64,000 bases of DNA, taken from positions 1-64,000 of the forward strand of contig NZ_SJPR01000007.1 of NCBI RefSeq assembly GCF_007859955.1. Reading direction: 5' to 3'. The DNA is from Botrimarina colliarenosi (GTDB lineage Bacteria; Planctomycetota; Planctomycetia; Pirellulales; Lacipirellulaceae). A program made the translations under genes and the position numbers. Shown piece by piece: positions 45,440-54,255 of the stretch. The stretch's first letter is position 1. The number at the start of each line of letters is the position of its first letter. The notes below the pieces were generated by a model that saw only the letters and a program-made list of their open reading frames with translations, was not told the origin of the DNA and ran no database searches.

Positions 45440-46278
45440 GCGTCGATGCGGGTGGGGGTCGGTTCACTCAAGACATCCGCTGTCAGACGTGTGAACGCCC
45501 GACGCGACTGCCGCAAGACGCCATGATAATCGACCGCATCGAACGCAGGCCCCATCAACTTGACGTCGAAGAACCCGGCGTAGCCCGCTTCGACCAGCGT
45601 TTGCACGATGCCCGCGAGCGGGGCCTGTCCCTCACCGAGCGGGACGCGGCTCTGGTCGACGTCGTGCGGCTGGTCGACATCGCCCAGATGGACGACCGCC
45701 AAGTAGCCGGCAAGTTCGCGCAACAGGGGCCAATCGGCCGCTTCGATCGGGAAATGGTAGGTGTCCAGCGCCATCCGCAACGCGGGCGACCGGTACTCCT
45801 CGAGCAATTGCAGCGTTTCGGGCAGGCTGGTGAGGATGGTCCACCCCTCGGCGCACGCCGCGTGCATCGGCTCGATGGCGATCGGCACGCGGGCCGCTTC
45901 GGCGTAGGGGAGCAGCCGGTCGAGGGCCGCCCGCAACAGCCGGCCGGCGTGGCGGTTGGTGTGGCTGTTGCGACCGCCGCTGTGGATGGTCAGGCACTCG
46001 GCGCCGAGTTCGCCACAAAGTTGGAGGGTGTCCTGCGCAGCGGCGATATTCTCTTCCGACCCGGCGGCGTCGGCGCCGGTGAAGCCCCCTTCCCACGAGA
46101 CATTGGCGACGGCCAGCCCGCTCTCGAGGAGCATCTCGGCGGCCCGCTCCTCGCCGAAGTCGCGGAGCTTGCGGACCCAGACGCCGATCCCGTCGTAGCC
46201 GGCGTCGCGGCAGTGCAGTAGGTCTTCTTCAAAGGACCACCGGTAGGTCGTCAGTTGGTTCATGGACAACCGCGCCAT
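45421..46278 (-). CDS. Xylose-isomerase-like TIM-barrel sugar isomerase/epimerase
   Basis: 285 residues from ATG 46278 (MARLSMNQLTTYRW); an ATG at 46329 is possible but adds an unlikely tail. The AP-endonuclease-2/xylose-isomerase-like barrel is supported by RDAGYDGIGVWVRKL near the start, VPIAIEPMHAACAEGW with the metal-ligand Glu, MALDTYHFP and YLAVVHLGDVDQP with Asp and His ligands, and FFDVKLMG at the end. Substrate is unknown; inositol catabolism or sugar phosphate isomerisation are typical. It overlaps the arfB start. Confidence 0.82.
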   Translation of the reverse strand: MARLSMNQLTTYRWSFEEDLLHCRDAGYDGIGVWVRKLRDFGEERAAEMLLESGLAVANVSWEGGFTGADAAGSEENIAAAQDTLQLCGELGAECLTIHSGGRNSHTNRHAGRLLRAALDRLLPYAEAARVPIAIEPMHAACAEGWTILTSLPETLQLLEEYRSPALRMALDTYHFPIEAADWPLLRELAGYLAVVHLGDVDQPHDVDQSRVPLGEGQAPLAGIVQTLVEAGYAGFFDVKLMGPAFDAVDYHGVLRQSRRAFTRLTADVLSEPTPTRIDACKVIS

Positions 46279-46569
46279 AGCCGCTCCGTAGCCGTGGGGT
46301 GTCTTGTCGGCGCCGTGGTGAGGCGTCACTAGGCCGAGGAGTATGCCCGAATCGCCCGATACGAGTAAACCTTGCTAGCGTCGAGGTTTTTTGCGATTCG
46401 AGCCGGCCCACCCAAGGGACGCCGCCATCGGCTTTTCGGTTCCTTGGCAAGGAACTTGCTTTACCGCAGGCCGAACCTGGGCATAATCGCCAGTGGAACG
46501 AGAAGCCCCTCGCGGGGGGCGCCTGGAACGGCTTGCCGAGCGTGTCCCGCCCCGCCCCGCCAAGAATCT

Positions 46570-47199
46570 ATGCCTACCACTGTGCTGCTTGCGGACGACC
46601 ACCCCGTCGTCCGCGCCGGACTCCGCGCCTGGTTTGCTGACTCACCCATCCAAATTATCGGCGAAGCCGAGGATGGCTCGCAGGCCTACCGGCTCGTGGA
46701 AGAGCTGCGTCCCCAGGTGCTGCTGTCCGAAGTCCTGCTCCCTCAGATCGACGGCCTGCAGTGTCTGGGAAGGCTCCGCGACGCCGGCCTCGAGACCCCC
46801 TGCTTGTTCTATACGGGACACACGAACCCGACCTACGCGGCGCGGGCCTCGGCCCTCGGCGCGGCGGGCTTCGTCGCCAAGTCGGCCGACCGCGACGAGC
46901 TCGCCGCGGCGCTGCAGACCGTCGCCGCCGGCGGCGTCTGCTGGCCGAGCGAATTGGTCCGGCGCCTCAGCGGGCCGATCGCCAACGGCTCGCCCTCCGG
47001 CGTCGCCTCGCCATTAACAGCGCGCGAAGACGAGGTGCTCAAACAACTCGCCTTCGGTCTGAGCAACAAGGAGATCGCCCAGGCGTTGGGCATCAGCTAC
47101 GAGACGGTCAAAGAGCACGTCCAGCACATCCTGCGGAAGCTGAACGTCGCCGACCGAACGCAAGCTGCCGTCTGGGCCGTCCGTCAGGGGCTGGCGTAA
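46570..47199 (+). CDS. LuxR-type response regulator with Glu in place of the phospho-acceptor Asp
   Basis: 209 residues from ATG 46570. The receiver domain has the acidic pair Asp9-Asp10 (VLLADDHPVV), Thr82 and Lys104 (FVAKSAD), but the expected acceptor Asp is Glu54: LLSEVLLPQIDG, where Glu stands four residues before the conserved Pro. The codon is GAA. A LuxR/GerE helix-turn-helix closes the protein (LTAREDEVLKQLAFGLSNKE, ISYETVKEHVQHILRKL). Glu often mimics the phosphorylated state, so the regulator may be permanently active. No histidine kinase is adjacent. Confidence 0.9.
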   Translation: MPTTVLLADDHPVVRAGLRAWFADSPIQIIGEAEDGSQAYRLVEELRPQVLLSEVLLPQIDGLQCLGRLRDAGLETPCLFYTGHTNPTYAARASALGAAGFVAKSADRDELAAALQTVAAGGVCWPSELVRRLSGPIANGSPSGVASPLTAREDEVLKQLAFGLSNKEIAQALGISYETVKEHVQHILRKLNVADRTQAAVWAVRQGLA

Positions 47200-47220
47200 A
47201 GCGGCTACCAATCAAAAAAA

Positions 47221-47257
47221 AGGCCGCGACGGGTTCGCCCGTCGCGGCCTTTTTTTT
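47221..47257 (+). terminator. Strong UUCG-loop terminator
   Basis: A 13-bp stem AGGCCGCGACGGG (47221-47233) and its complement (47238-47250) encloses a TTCG tetraloop, followed by seven T. A run of A precedes the stem, so it can also stop transcription from the gene at 47287 on the other strand. Confidence 0.93.
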
Positions 47258-47286
47258 GTTATCCCGAAGTTCGGCTCGACGCCCTT

Positions 47287-47610
47287 TCAGTAGAGCGGCG
47301 TCACGACGGTCGTGTACGGGTAGCGGACACGGGTCACGGTGCCGCCGAGGATCGGTCGGTAACGCCGCGTCACGACCGGCCCGCCAACGACGACAGTCGG
47401 GGCCGAAGCGACCACAGCCGGGCCCGGGGCGACGACGACCGGCGAGTAAGCAAAGTAGGGCGTCGCGGGGCGGTAAACCACGGTCGGCGCTGGGTAGACC
47501 ACCGGAGCGGCCGGCGCGTAGCCGGTCACGTAGACGACCTGGGCCTCTGCCTCGGCGGCGGCGAAGTAACCTATAGCGACAACAGCGGCGGCGATGGTGG
47601 CGAGTCGCAT
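47287..47610 (-). CDS. Small exported Val/Pro/Tyr-rich protein
   Basis: 107 residues from ATG 47610, after a clear signal peptide (MRLATIAAAVVAIGYFAAA). The mature part is low-complexity: repeated VVYPAP, VVYRPATP, VVVAPGP, ending RRYRPILGGTVTRVRYP. No domain. Composition suggests a surface-exposed or wall-associated structural protein. The frame is open upstream of the chosen start but lacks a signal-like sequence there. Confidence 0.6.
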   Translation of the reverse strand: MRLATIAAAVVAIGYFAAAEAEAQVVYVTGYAPAAPVVYPAPTVVYRPATPYFAYSPVVVAPGPAVVASAPTVVVGGPVVTRRYRPILGGTVTRVRYPYTTVVTPLY

Positions 47611-47774
47611 GGGGGGACCTCTTCCAAGCGGTGGTGACGGGCGGCTACCGGATCGTTGCACTCCAAGAGCCAGGGAGGCTCGGGGAACGGCGGACCGTAT
47701 CCCTGAACTGTACTCCGCCGCCGACGCTGGCGCCGCTTGTCGCGATCAGAAAAACCGCCTCGACCCGCCTCCCC

Positions 47775-48227
47775 TCACCGGTCGTATTCCTTGAGGAAGC
47801 CGCGGAACAGCACCAGGTGCTCTTCTTCGTCGCCCATCAGCTGGATCGCGAGGTCCTGGGTGACGTAGTCCTCGCCGTCGGTCGCCTTGACGATCTTTCG
47901 GTACTGGGCGACCGCGGCCTCCTCGGCGGCGATCACCGCCTTGATGACCCCGACGACGTCCGTCGTGTCCTCGGGGGGCTGGATCTGGTTGCCGAGCTTT
48001 ACGCCCGAGGAACCGGGAGCGACGCCCCCTATTTGCTTGATCCGCTTGGCCAGCATCTGGGCGTGGCCGAGCTCTTCGACGATGTCGGCCGCGAGCGACT
48101 TCTTGATCTCTTCGGCGCGAACGCCGTCGAGGTTGGTGCTGTTGGCGAGGTAATTCATGACCGTCTCGAGCTCCATGCTGTAGGCGGTCGTCAGCAGCTC
48201 GATGACTTCGGCGGGGGAGGCAGCCAT
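47775..48227 (-). CDS. Ferritin-like / bacterioferritin-type protein
   Basis: 150 residues from ATG 48227 (MAASPAEVIELLTTAYSMEL). Four-helix ferritin-like fold with the di-iron motifs spaced as expected: TAYSMELETVMNYL, ADIVEELGHAQMLAKR, IAAEEAAVAQYRKI and MGDEEEHLVLF, supplying the Glu and EXXH ligands. Such proteins store iron or detoxify peroxide. Length is like bacterioferritin-type or ferritin-like oxidases. The gene stands 275 bases from the FAS1 gene, divergent. Confidence 0.82.
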   Translation of the reverse strand: MAASPAEVIELLTTAYSMELETVMNYLANSTNLDGVRAEEIKKSLAADIVEELGHAQMLAKRIKQIGGVAPGSSGVKLGNQIQPPEDTTDVVGVIKAVIAAEEAAVAQYRKIVKATDGEDYVTQDLAIQLMGDEEEHLVLFRGFLKEYDR

Positions 48228-48502
48228 TTCAGAGGCCTTGGTGGTTCGCTGTGAAAAAAAGGGGGGACGCGGGCACTGCATCCGCGCGTCGGCAGTTCCC
48301 GAAGTGTCCGTCGTCAGCTGGCCGTCGGCAACCGTCCGTTGGCTTCAAAACGACCGCGACGGTCGACCAGCGAGCAAAAAGGCCTATTTCCCTCCGGAGT
48401 TGTTGCCACAACCGCTTGCCGCCCTATAGAGCCAGGACAACCCCCCAGCGCACTCGGCCGAGCCTCTCTCGGTCGGTTCTCTCAACCTCAAGGATTTGAA
48501 TC

Positions 48503-49042
48503 ATGACGAAGACCTTCTTGCTACTTGCTGTCGCTCTTGGATTTGCTGCATCGACCGCCGTCGCTTGCGACACCTGCGGCTGCAAAGACGCCAAGCACGA
48601 CGAAGCCCACGCCGCCTCGGCCGACCATCAGCACGATATCGTCGACACCGCCGTCGAAGCGGGCGACTTCTCGACGCTCGTCGCCGCGGTGAAGGCCGCT
48701 GGCTTGGTCGAGACCCTGAAGGGCGAGGGCCCGTTCACGGTCTTCGCGCCGACCGACGCCGCGTTCGCCAAGATCGACAAGGCCACGCTGAATTCACTGC
48801 TGAAGCCCGAGAACAAGGAAAAGCTGGCCGGGATTCTCACGTACCACGTGATTCCCGGTAAGGTTCTCGCCGCCGACGCGGTCAAGCTCGACGGGGAAGA
48901 GGTCGAGACCGTCAACGGCGCCAAGGCCGAGATCAAGGTCGACGGTGAAACCGTCTCGATCGGCGGCGCCAAGATCGTCGCTACCGACATCGAGTGCACC
49001 AACGGCGTGATCCACGTGATCGACACCGTCATGATGCCGTAA
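48503..49042 (+). CDS. Exported fasciclin (FAS1) domain protein with Cys/His-rich start
   Basis: 179 residues. A signal peptide ends near AVA-CD; the mature N-terminus is [15 protein letters not shown] and then HQHDIVD, rich in Cys and His and able to bind metal. A full FAS1 domain follows ([59 protein letters not shown]). FAS1 domains mediate adhesion. ATG 48503 has a GGATTT-like weak upstream site. A strong terminator follows. Confidence 0.9.
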   Translation: MTKTFLLLAVALGFAASTAVACDTCGCKDAKHDEAHAASADHQHDIVDTAVEAGDFSTLVAAVKAAGLVETLKGEGPFTVFAPTDAAFAKIDKATLNSLLKPENKEKLAGILTYHVIPGKVLAADAVKLDGEEVETVNGAKAEIKVDGETVSIGGAKIVATDIECTNGVIHVIDTVMMP

Positions 49043-49070
49043 GCCGTTTGAGCGACGTTCTGCTAATCTA

Positions 49071-49109
49071 CCGGCCCTCGGCGACCGTCGCCGAGGGCCG
49101 GTTATTTTT
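49071..49109 (+). terminator. Terminator of the FAS1 gene
   Basis: A perfect 14-bp stem CCGGCCCTCGGCGA (49071-49084) and complement (49088-49101), three-base loop, followed by TTATTTTT. Typical rho-independent terminator, 29 bases after the FAS1 stop codon. Confidence 0.9.
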
Positions 49110-49191
49110 GTTGAACCACGAAGGAGCTTAGGACTGGCGCGATGAGAAGCGTTGGTTCCGTCGTTCCATCGTGGTTCCCCTATCTGAAAGC

Positions 49192-50706
49192 ATGGCAAAG
49201 ATCGACTCGGCCGTTCCCGAAATTCGTCTCCGCTCCGGGCACGGCGAGCGATGGGGCGACGCCAGCGATTCCGGCGCGTATGTCCTGTACTGGATGACCG
49301 CGTTCCGCCGCCCCCGGTGGAACTTCTCGCTGGAGCGCGCGGTCGATTGGGCGCGGGCCCTCGACAAGCCGCTAGTTGTTTTCGAGGCCTTTCGGGTCGA
49401 CTACCACTGGGCGTGCGATCGCTTCCACGCGTTCGTCGTGGCGGGGATGCGGGACAACCGCGACGCCTTCGCCGGAATCGACAGCGTCGCCTACTACCCC
49501 TATCTGGAGCCGTCGCCCGGCTCCGCGTCGGGATTGCTCGCCGCGCTCGCCGAGCGGGCGTGCGTCGTCGTGGGCGACGACTTTCCCAGCTTCTTCCTCC
49601 CGGCTCAGGCCCGCGCCGCCCGGCGGGCGATCCCCTGCCGGTACGAGCTCGTCGATTCCAACGGCCTCTATCCGATGCGGGCGACCGACAAGGTCTTCAG
49701 CCGGGCGTTTGACTTCCGCCGCCAACTCCACAAGGACTTGGCGCCCCACCTGAGCGAACTCCCCAAGCCGGCGCCGCTGCAAGGGACGCGGCTCCCTTCG
49801 GCGGCGGGCGTGATCGACTCGGTACAAGCAAAGTGGCGCCCCGTCGGCGACGCCGATCTCGAAGAGCCGGTGCAATTGATCGCATCGCTCCCGATCGATC
49901 ACAACGTGAAGCCGGTCGAGCGCGAACCGGGGGGCTACCTGGCCGCCGGCGAGGCGCTCGACCGCTTCCTCGGCAAGCGGCTCGAGGGCTACGGCGAGCT
50001 CCGCAACCAACCCGAGGAGGACGCCGCCAGCGAGTTGTCGGCTTATCTCCACTGGGGGCACCTCTCGGCCCACGAGACCTTCGCCGCTGTCGCCGAGCAC
50101 GAGGAGTGGAACCCGTCGCGTCTGGCCAAAAAGCCAACCGGCGCCCGCGAAGGCTGGTGGGGGATGAGTCAAACGGCCGAGGCGTTCCTCGACGAGCTCA
50201 TCACGTGGCGCGAAGTCGGCTTCAACATGACGAGCAAGCGGTCGGACTACGATCGCTTCGAGTCACTCCCGGAGTGGGCGCAAGACACGCTCGACGAACA
50301 CGCCGCGGACGAGCGAGAACGGGTCTACACACTCGAAGAGTTCGAGCAGGCCCGCACCCACAACGAGTTGTGGAACGCGGCCCAGCGGCAGTTGGTGCGG
50401 GAGGGCCGCATCCACAACTACCTCCGCATGCTGTGGGGAAAGAAGATCCTTCACTGGAGCGAATCGCCGCGCGAAGCGCTGCGAATCATGATCGAGCTCA
50501 ACAACAAGTACGCGCTCGACGGTCGCAACCCCAACAGCTACTCCGGCATCTTCTGGGTGCTCGGGCGCTACGACCGGGCCTGGGGGCCCGAGCGGCCGAT
50601 CTTCGGCAAGATCCGCTACATGACCTGCGACAACACGGCCCGCAAGGTGCGCGTCAAGGACTACGTCAAACGCTACGCCGCCGACGCAGAGCGCTCGCTT
50701 TTCTGA
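49192..50706 (+). CDS. Class II CPD photolyase
   Basis: 504 residues from ATG 49192. The N-terminal photolyase domain is about 1-180 (AYVLYWMTAFRRPRWNFSLE, LVVFEAFRVDYHWACDR). The FAD-binding domain ends with the class II signatures LNNKYALDGRNPNSYSGIFW and GPERPIFGKIRYM. Class II enzymes use light to split cyclobutane pyrimidine dimers and are common in planctomycetes. The folate-binding region is present in outline. The next gene, 86 bases later, is a different photolyase, so lesion coverage is broad. Confidence 0.92.
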   Translation: MAKIDSAVPEIRLRSGHGERWGDASDSGAYVLYWMTAFRRPRWNFSLERAVDWARALDKPLVVFEAFRVDYHWACDRFHAFVVAGMRDNRDAFAGIDSVAYYPYLEPSPGSASGLLAALAERACVVVGDDFPSFFLPAQARAARRAIPCRYELVDSNGLYPMRATDKVFSRAFDFRRQLHKDLAPHLSELPKPAPLQGTRLPSAAGVIDSVQAKWRPVGDADLEEPVQLIASLPIDHNVKPVEREPGGYLAAGEALDRFLGKRLEGYGELRNQPEEDAASELSAYLHWGHLSAHETFAAVAEHEEWNPSRLAKKPTGAREGWWGMSQTAEAFLDELITWREVGFNMTSKRSDYDRFESLPEWAQDTLDEHAADERERVYTLEEFEQARTHNELWNAAQRQLVREGRIHNYLRMLWGKKILHWSESPREALRIMIELNNKYALDGRNPNSYSGIFWVLGRYDRAWGPERPIFGKIRYMTCDNTARKVRVKDYVKRYAADAERSLF

Positions 50707-50709
50707 CTA

Positions 50710-50785
50710 ACCACGGAGGACGCGGAGAGCGCGAAGATCAAGGGTGACGCTCGAAGAACTCCGCGCTCTCCGCGTCCTCCGCGGT
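50710..50785. repeat. Long palindrome between the two photolyase genes
   Basis: Arms 50710-50733 and 50762-50785 pair over 23 of 24 bases (core CACGGAGGACGCGGAGAGCG) around a 28-base loop. The right arm ends seven bases before the ATG of the Fe-S photolyase at 50793, so the hairpin may cover its ribosome site. Similar CGGAGGACGCGGAG words are common intergenic repeats. Confidence 0.85.
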
Positions 50786-50792
50786 GAATTTT

Positions 50793-52376
50793 ATGCCGAA
50801 GACGAAGACCTTAACGATTGTCCTTGGCGATCAGCTCGATCGGGAGTCGGCGATCTTCGATGACTTCGATCCGCAGCACGACATCATTTGGATGGCCGAG
50901 GTCGCGGGCGAGTCGACACACGTCTGGTCGCACAAGGTTCGCACCGCCTTTTTCCTCTCGGCGATGCGGCACTTCCGCGACGAATTGCGCGAAGCAGGGC
51001 GCCGCGTCGACTATCGCGAACTCCCCGCCAAGTCGGATGGCCGTACGAAGGTCGGCGGCGAAGAGACCCTCGCGGCGGCGCTCCGCGACGCGATCGATCG
51101 GCTCAAGCCAGAACGGCTCGCGGTAGTCCATCCGGGCTACTGGCGGGTGCAGGACGACATGCGCCGCGTCGCCGAGGAAGCGGGCCTTGAACTCGTCGAG
51201 CTTGACGACTCGCACTTTTACACGACGCCCGCCGACTTTGCCGCCCACGCCGAGGGCCGCAAGCAAGTGCGGCTCGAGTACTTCTATCGCGAACTGCGAA
51301 AACGCTTCAACGTGCTCATGGACGAGGGCGACCCCGTCGGCGGGGCCTGGAACTTTGACAAAGAGAACCGCGGCGCCTTCGGCAAGAAGGGCCCAGGCGC
51401 GTTGCGGCAGCCCCGTCGCAGCAACCCCGACAACACGACGCAGGCGGTGGTCGATCTCGTCAACGAGCGCTTCGCCGATCACCCGGGCGAACTCGACGAC
51501 TTCGACTGGCCCGTCACGGTCGGCGACGCCCGCCGCGCGCTGACCGACTTTGTGAAGCATCGGCTGCCCGATTTCGGGAACTATCAAGACGCGATGTGGA
51601 CCGACCAGCCTTGGCTCTACCACTCGCGGCTCTCCGCGGCGTTGAACGTGAAGCTGCTCAATCCCCGTGAAGTGGTCGAGGCCGCCGTCGCCGCTTACCA
51701 CGCTGGCGACGCGCCCCTAGCCGCGGTCGAGGGGTTTGTCCGCCAGATCCTCGGCTGGCGCGAGTACGTCCGGGGCGTCTACTGGAACCACATGCCGGCG
51801 TACCTCGACCGGAACACGCTCGGCGCCGACCAACCGCTGCCCGCCTTCTACTGGACCGGCGAAACCGACATGGCGTGTCTCCGCGACGCGGTCGGCCAGA
51901 CGCTCCGCTACGGCTACGCGCACCACATCCAGCGGCTGATGGTGACGGGGCTGTTCGCGATGCTCCTGGGCGTCGATCCGCGGCGGGTCCACGAGTGGTA
52001 CCTGGCGGTCTACGTTGACGCCATCGAGTGGGTCGAACTGCCCAACACCCTGGGAATGTCCCAGTACGCCGACGGCGGGCTGATGGCGAGCAAGCCGTAC
52101 TGTGCAACCGGCAAGTACATCGACCGGATGAGCAACTACTGCGGCGGCTGCGTCTACGACCCCGCCAAGGCGATCGGCGACGAGGCGTGCCCCTTCACGA
52201 CGCTCTATTGGGACTTCCTGGCCCGCCACCGTGACCGGCTCGCCGGGAACAACCGGATGGCGATGCAGCTCAAGAACCTCGACCGGAAAGCCCCCGACGA
52301 GGTCGCGGCGATCCGCCGGCAGGCCGACGCCCTCCGCGAACGGCTGGCCGAAGCACCCGACAAGCCGCGGGCGTAG
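50793..52376 (+). CDS. Iron-sulfur (6-4) photolyase / cryptochrome of the FeS-BCP type
   Basis: 527 residues from ATG 50793. The four Fe-S cysteines can be placed at Cys362 (DMACLRDAVG), Cys450 and Cys453 (NYCGGCVYD) and Cys466 (DEACPFTTLY). The spacings (88, 3 and 13 residues) equal those of the Agrobacterium PhrB (6-4) photolyase. The N-terminal half has the TIVLGDQLDRESAI opening; FAD-site segments include QILGWREYVRGVYW and HHIQRLMVTG. It likely repairs (6-4) photoproducts and complements the class II CPD enzyme upstream. A GTG at 50784 lies in the palindrome and is unlikely to be used. Confidence 0.93.
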   Translation: MPKTKTLTIVLGDQLDRESAIFDDFDPQHDIIWMAEVAGESTHVWSHKVRTAFFLSAMRHFRDELREAGRRVDYRELPAKSDGRTKVGGEETLAAALRDAIDRLKPERLAVVHPGYWRVQDDMRRVAEEAGLELVELDDSHFYTTPADFAAHAEGRKQVRLEYFYRELRKRFNVLMDEGDPVGGAWNFDKENRGAFGKKGPGALRQPRRSNPDNTTQAVVDLVNERFADHPGELDDFDWPVTVGDARRALTDFVKHRLPDFGNYQDAMWTDQPWLYHSRLSAALNVKLLNPREVVEAAVAAYHAGDAPLAAVEGFVRQILGWREYVRGVYWNHMPAYLDRNTLGADQPLPAFYWTGETDMACLRDAVGQTLRYGYAHHIQRLMVTGLFAMLLGVDPRRVHEWYLAVYVDAIEWVELPNTLGMSQYADGGLMASKPYCATGKYIDRMSNYCGGCVYDPAKAIGDEACPFTTLYWDFLARHRDRLAGNNRMAMQLKNLDRKAPDEVAAIRRQADALRERLAEAPDKPRA

Positions 52377-52528
52377 GCCGCATGGCTCGTATACGGACGG
52401 CGCATGGCTGGCGGCACTTGTGAGGCCCCTGTGGGGGTCTATAACTACGGAATCCAAACGCATTTTCCCGCCCGTCGGGCGTTTCCTGCCCCACCGTCTT
52501 ACCGGCCCACCGTTATAGGAGCTCAGCC

Positions 52529-53167
52529 ATGAGCGATATCGACAGCTACGAGGAATTCGAGCTCCCCCCCGCCTCTCTGGTTCAGCGGGAAGCCCCCGAC
52601 TTCGCCGCCCAGGCCGTGATGCCCAATGGCGAGTTCAAGGAAGTGAAGCTCTCCGACTACCGCGGCAAGCACGTGCTGTTGTTCTTCTGGCCGCTCGACT
52701 TCACGTTCGTCTGCCCGACCGAGATCATCGCCTTCTCCGACGCCGCCGGCGAGTTCGAGAAGCTCGGCGTGCAGATCCTGGGCGTCTCGGTCGACAGCCA
52801 CTTCACGCACCTCGCCTGGACCAACACGCCGCGCGAGCACGGCGGTATCGGCAAGACCGCCTACCCGCTGGTGGCCGACCTGACCAAAGAGATCGCCGAG
52901 TCGTACGGCGTGCTGCTGCCGGGCGGGATCGCCCTGCGGGGGCTGTTCCTGATCGACGAGAAGGGCATTGTCCGCCACCAGGTGGTCAACGACCTGCCGC
53001 TCGGCCGCAGCGTCGCCGAGGCGCTCCGTATGGTCGAAGCCCTGCAGTACTTCGAGAAGAATGGCGAGGTCTGCCCCGCCAACTGGAAGTCGGGCGCCGC
53101 GACGATCAAGCCGACCGTCAACGACTCGAAGTCGTTCTTCTCGACCGAGTACGCCACCAAGGCGTGA
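52529..53167 (+). CDS. 2-Cys peroxiredoxin (AhpC/TSA family)
   Basis: 212 residues with AGGAG eight bases before ATG 52529. Peroxidatic Cys62 lies in [10 protein letters not shown], and the resolving Cys182 in NGEVCPANW, as in typical two-cysteine enzymes. The [20 protein letters not shown] stretch is standard for the family. It reduces hydroperoxides in the cytoplasm with thioredoxin-like reductants. Its place after two photolyases may reflect a light/oxidation defence group. A strong terminator follows. Confidence 0.95.
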   Translation: MSDIDSYEEFELPPASLVQREAPDFAAQAVMPNGEFKEVKLSDYRGKHVLLFFWPLDFTFVCPTEIIAFSDAAGEFEKLGVQILGVSVDSHFTHLAWTNTPREHGGIGKTAYPLVADLTKEIAESYGVLLPGGIALRGLFLIDEKGIVRHQVVNDLPLGRSVAEALRMVEALQYFEKNGEVCPANWKSGAATIKPTVNDSKSFFSTEYATKA

Positions 53168-53214
53168 GGCCCCACAGGGGCTTGAAGGCCTCTTCCTCAG
53201 GCCGCAAAGTCTTC

Positions 53215-53260
53215 CCGAGCCCGTCCGCCGGCCTACCGGCGGACGGGCTCGGTCCTTTTC
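53215..53260 (+). terminator. Terminator of the peroxiredoxin gene
   Basis: A perfect 17-bp stem, CCGAGCCCGTCCGCCGG (53215-53231) and complement (53236-53252), with a four-base loop, followed by TCCTTTTCC. Very stable; 48 bases after the peroxiredoxin stop. Confidence 0.88.
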
Positions 53261-53470
53261 CGCCCCCGTCAGGCCCGACCGGTTGTCTCGGCGGTCCGTT
53301 TACCTACAGTTACCTGATCGCAAGCAGGTCGCACCGATCGGGCTCCGACCAGCCCCGCCGCGTCGCCACTCGCTTCCGGCCCTTTCCAAGAAAGGGAGCG
53401 GTCCTAATTGACGGGGACTTATCCTCACGGCCAGGCGGCCTGGGTCCCCCAAACACACGGAGACCCCGGC

Positions 53471-54157
53471 ATGTCAGTGGCTTTTGAATCCGGCGCGACA
53501 GCCGGCGGACGCCCCTCCTCGAACGGCAATTGCTGTTCGTCTAACCGCATCGAATCGGTGAAGGACTCCACAACACCAACGGGTTCCGACTACCCCAACG
53601 TCGACCTCGAGGCGATCAAAGGCGCCGTCCGCACGATCCTCCTCGCCGTCGGCGAGGACCCCGATCGCGAGGGCCTGCTCGAGACCCCGCGGCGCGTCGC
53701 GAAGATGTACGCCGAGATGTTCGAGGGGCTCACGAAAGACCCCGGCCGGCACCTCGACGTCACCTTCCCCGAGTCCTACGACGAGATCGTGCTAGTCCGC
53801 GACATCCGCTTCACGAGCATGTGCGAGCATCACCTGCTCCCGTTCAGCGGCGTCGCCCACGTGGCGTACCTCCCTAACGGGCGCGTCACGGGCCTCAGCA
53901 AGCTGGCCCGCGTCGTCGAAGAGGTCTCGCGGCGACCGCAAGTCCAAGAGCGGATGACGCAGACCGTCGCCGACCTGGTGGAATCGAAGCTCGACTCCGC
54001 CGGCGTCGCAGTCGTCGTCCGCGCCGAGCACTCTTGCATGAGCATCCGCGGCGTCAAGAAACACGGCAGCAGCACCGTCACCAGCGCGCTGCGCGGCGTC
54101 TTTAAGACGAACCAAGCGAGCCGCGCCGAAGTCATGTCGCTTATCAACAACGGATGA
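53471..54157 (+). CDS. folE: GTP cyclohydrolase I
   Basis: 228 residues from ATG 53471. After a variable, Cys-containing N-terminal tail of about 40 residues, the catalytic domain shows all landmarks: [39 protein letters not shown] (zinc Cys and His), [20 protein letters not shown] and [19 protein letters not shown] (second zinc Cys, phosphate loop). It makes dihydroneopterin triphosphate, the entry to folate and queuosine routes. queD follows 98 bases later, matching the 7-deazaguanine pathway. Confidence 0.96.
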   Translation: MSVAFESGATAGGRPSSNGNCCSSNRIESVKDSTTPTGSDYPNVDLEAIKGAVRTILLAVGEDPDREGLLETPRRVAKMYAEMFEGLTKDPGRHLDVTFPESYDEIVLVRDIRFTSMCEHHLLPFSGVAHVAYLPNGRVTGLSKLARVVEEVSRRPQVQERMTQTVADLVESKLDSAGVAVVVRAEHSCMSIRGVKKHGSSTVTSALRGVFKTNQASRAEVMSLINNG

Positions 54158-54160
54158 AGC

Positions 54161-54190
54161 GATTGCGGATTGGGGATTTCGGATTGCGGA
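54161..54190. repeat. Dispersed AATCCG-rich intergenic repeat, copy 2
   Basis: GATTGCGGATTGGGGATTTC and GGATTGCGGA lie just after the folE stop. It is the reverse complement of the type seen at 34812-34846 near leuD. CCAATCCGCACTCCGC near 54223 completes a loose inverted pair before queD. Confidence 0.7.
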
Positions 54191-54255
54191 ATGAATCGCA
54201 AGCGAACCTCGGTCTCTCGCCAATCCGCACTCCGCTATCCAAGCTCCGCCGTCCC

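Noticed and set aside
44868..45494. Open frame of 208 codons with a strong ribosome-site-like GAGGAGG
   Set aside because: It runs antisense through arfB and beyond, with no domain; only the first codons lie in intergenic DNA. It may be a decayed gene start.
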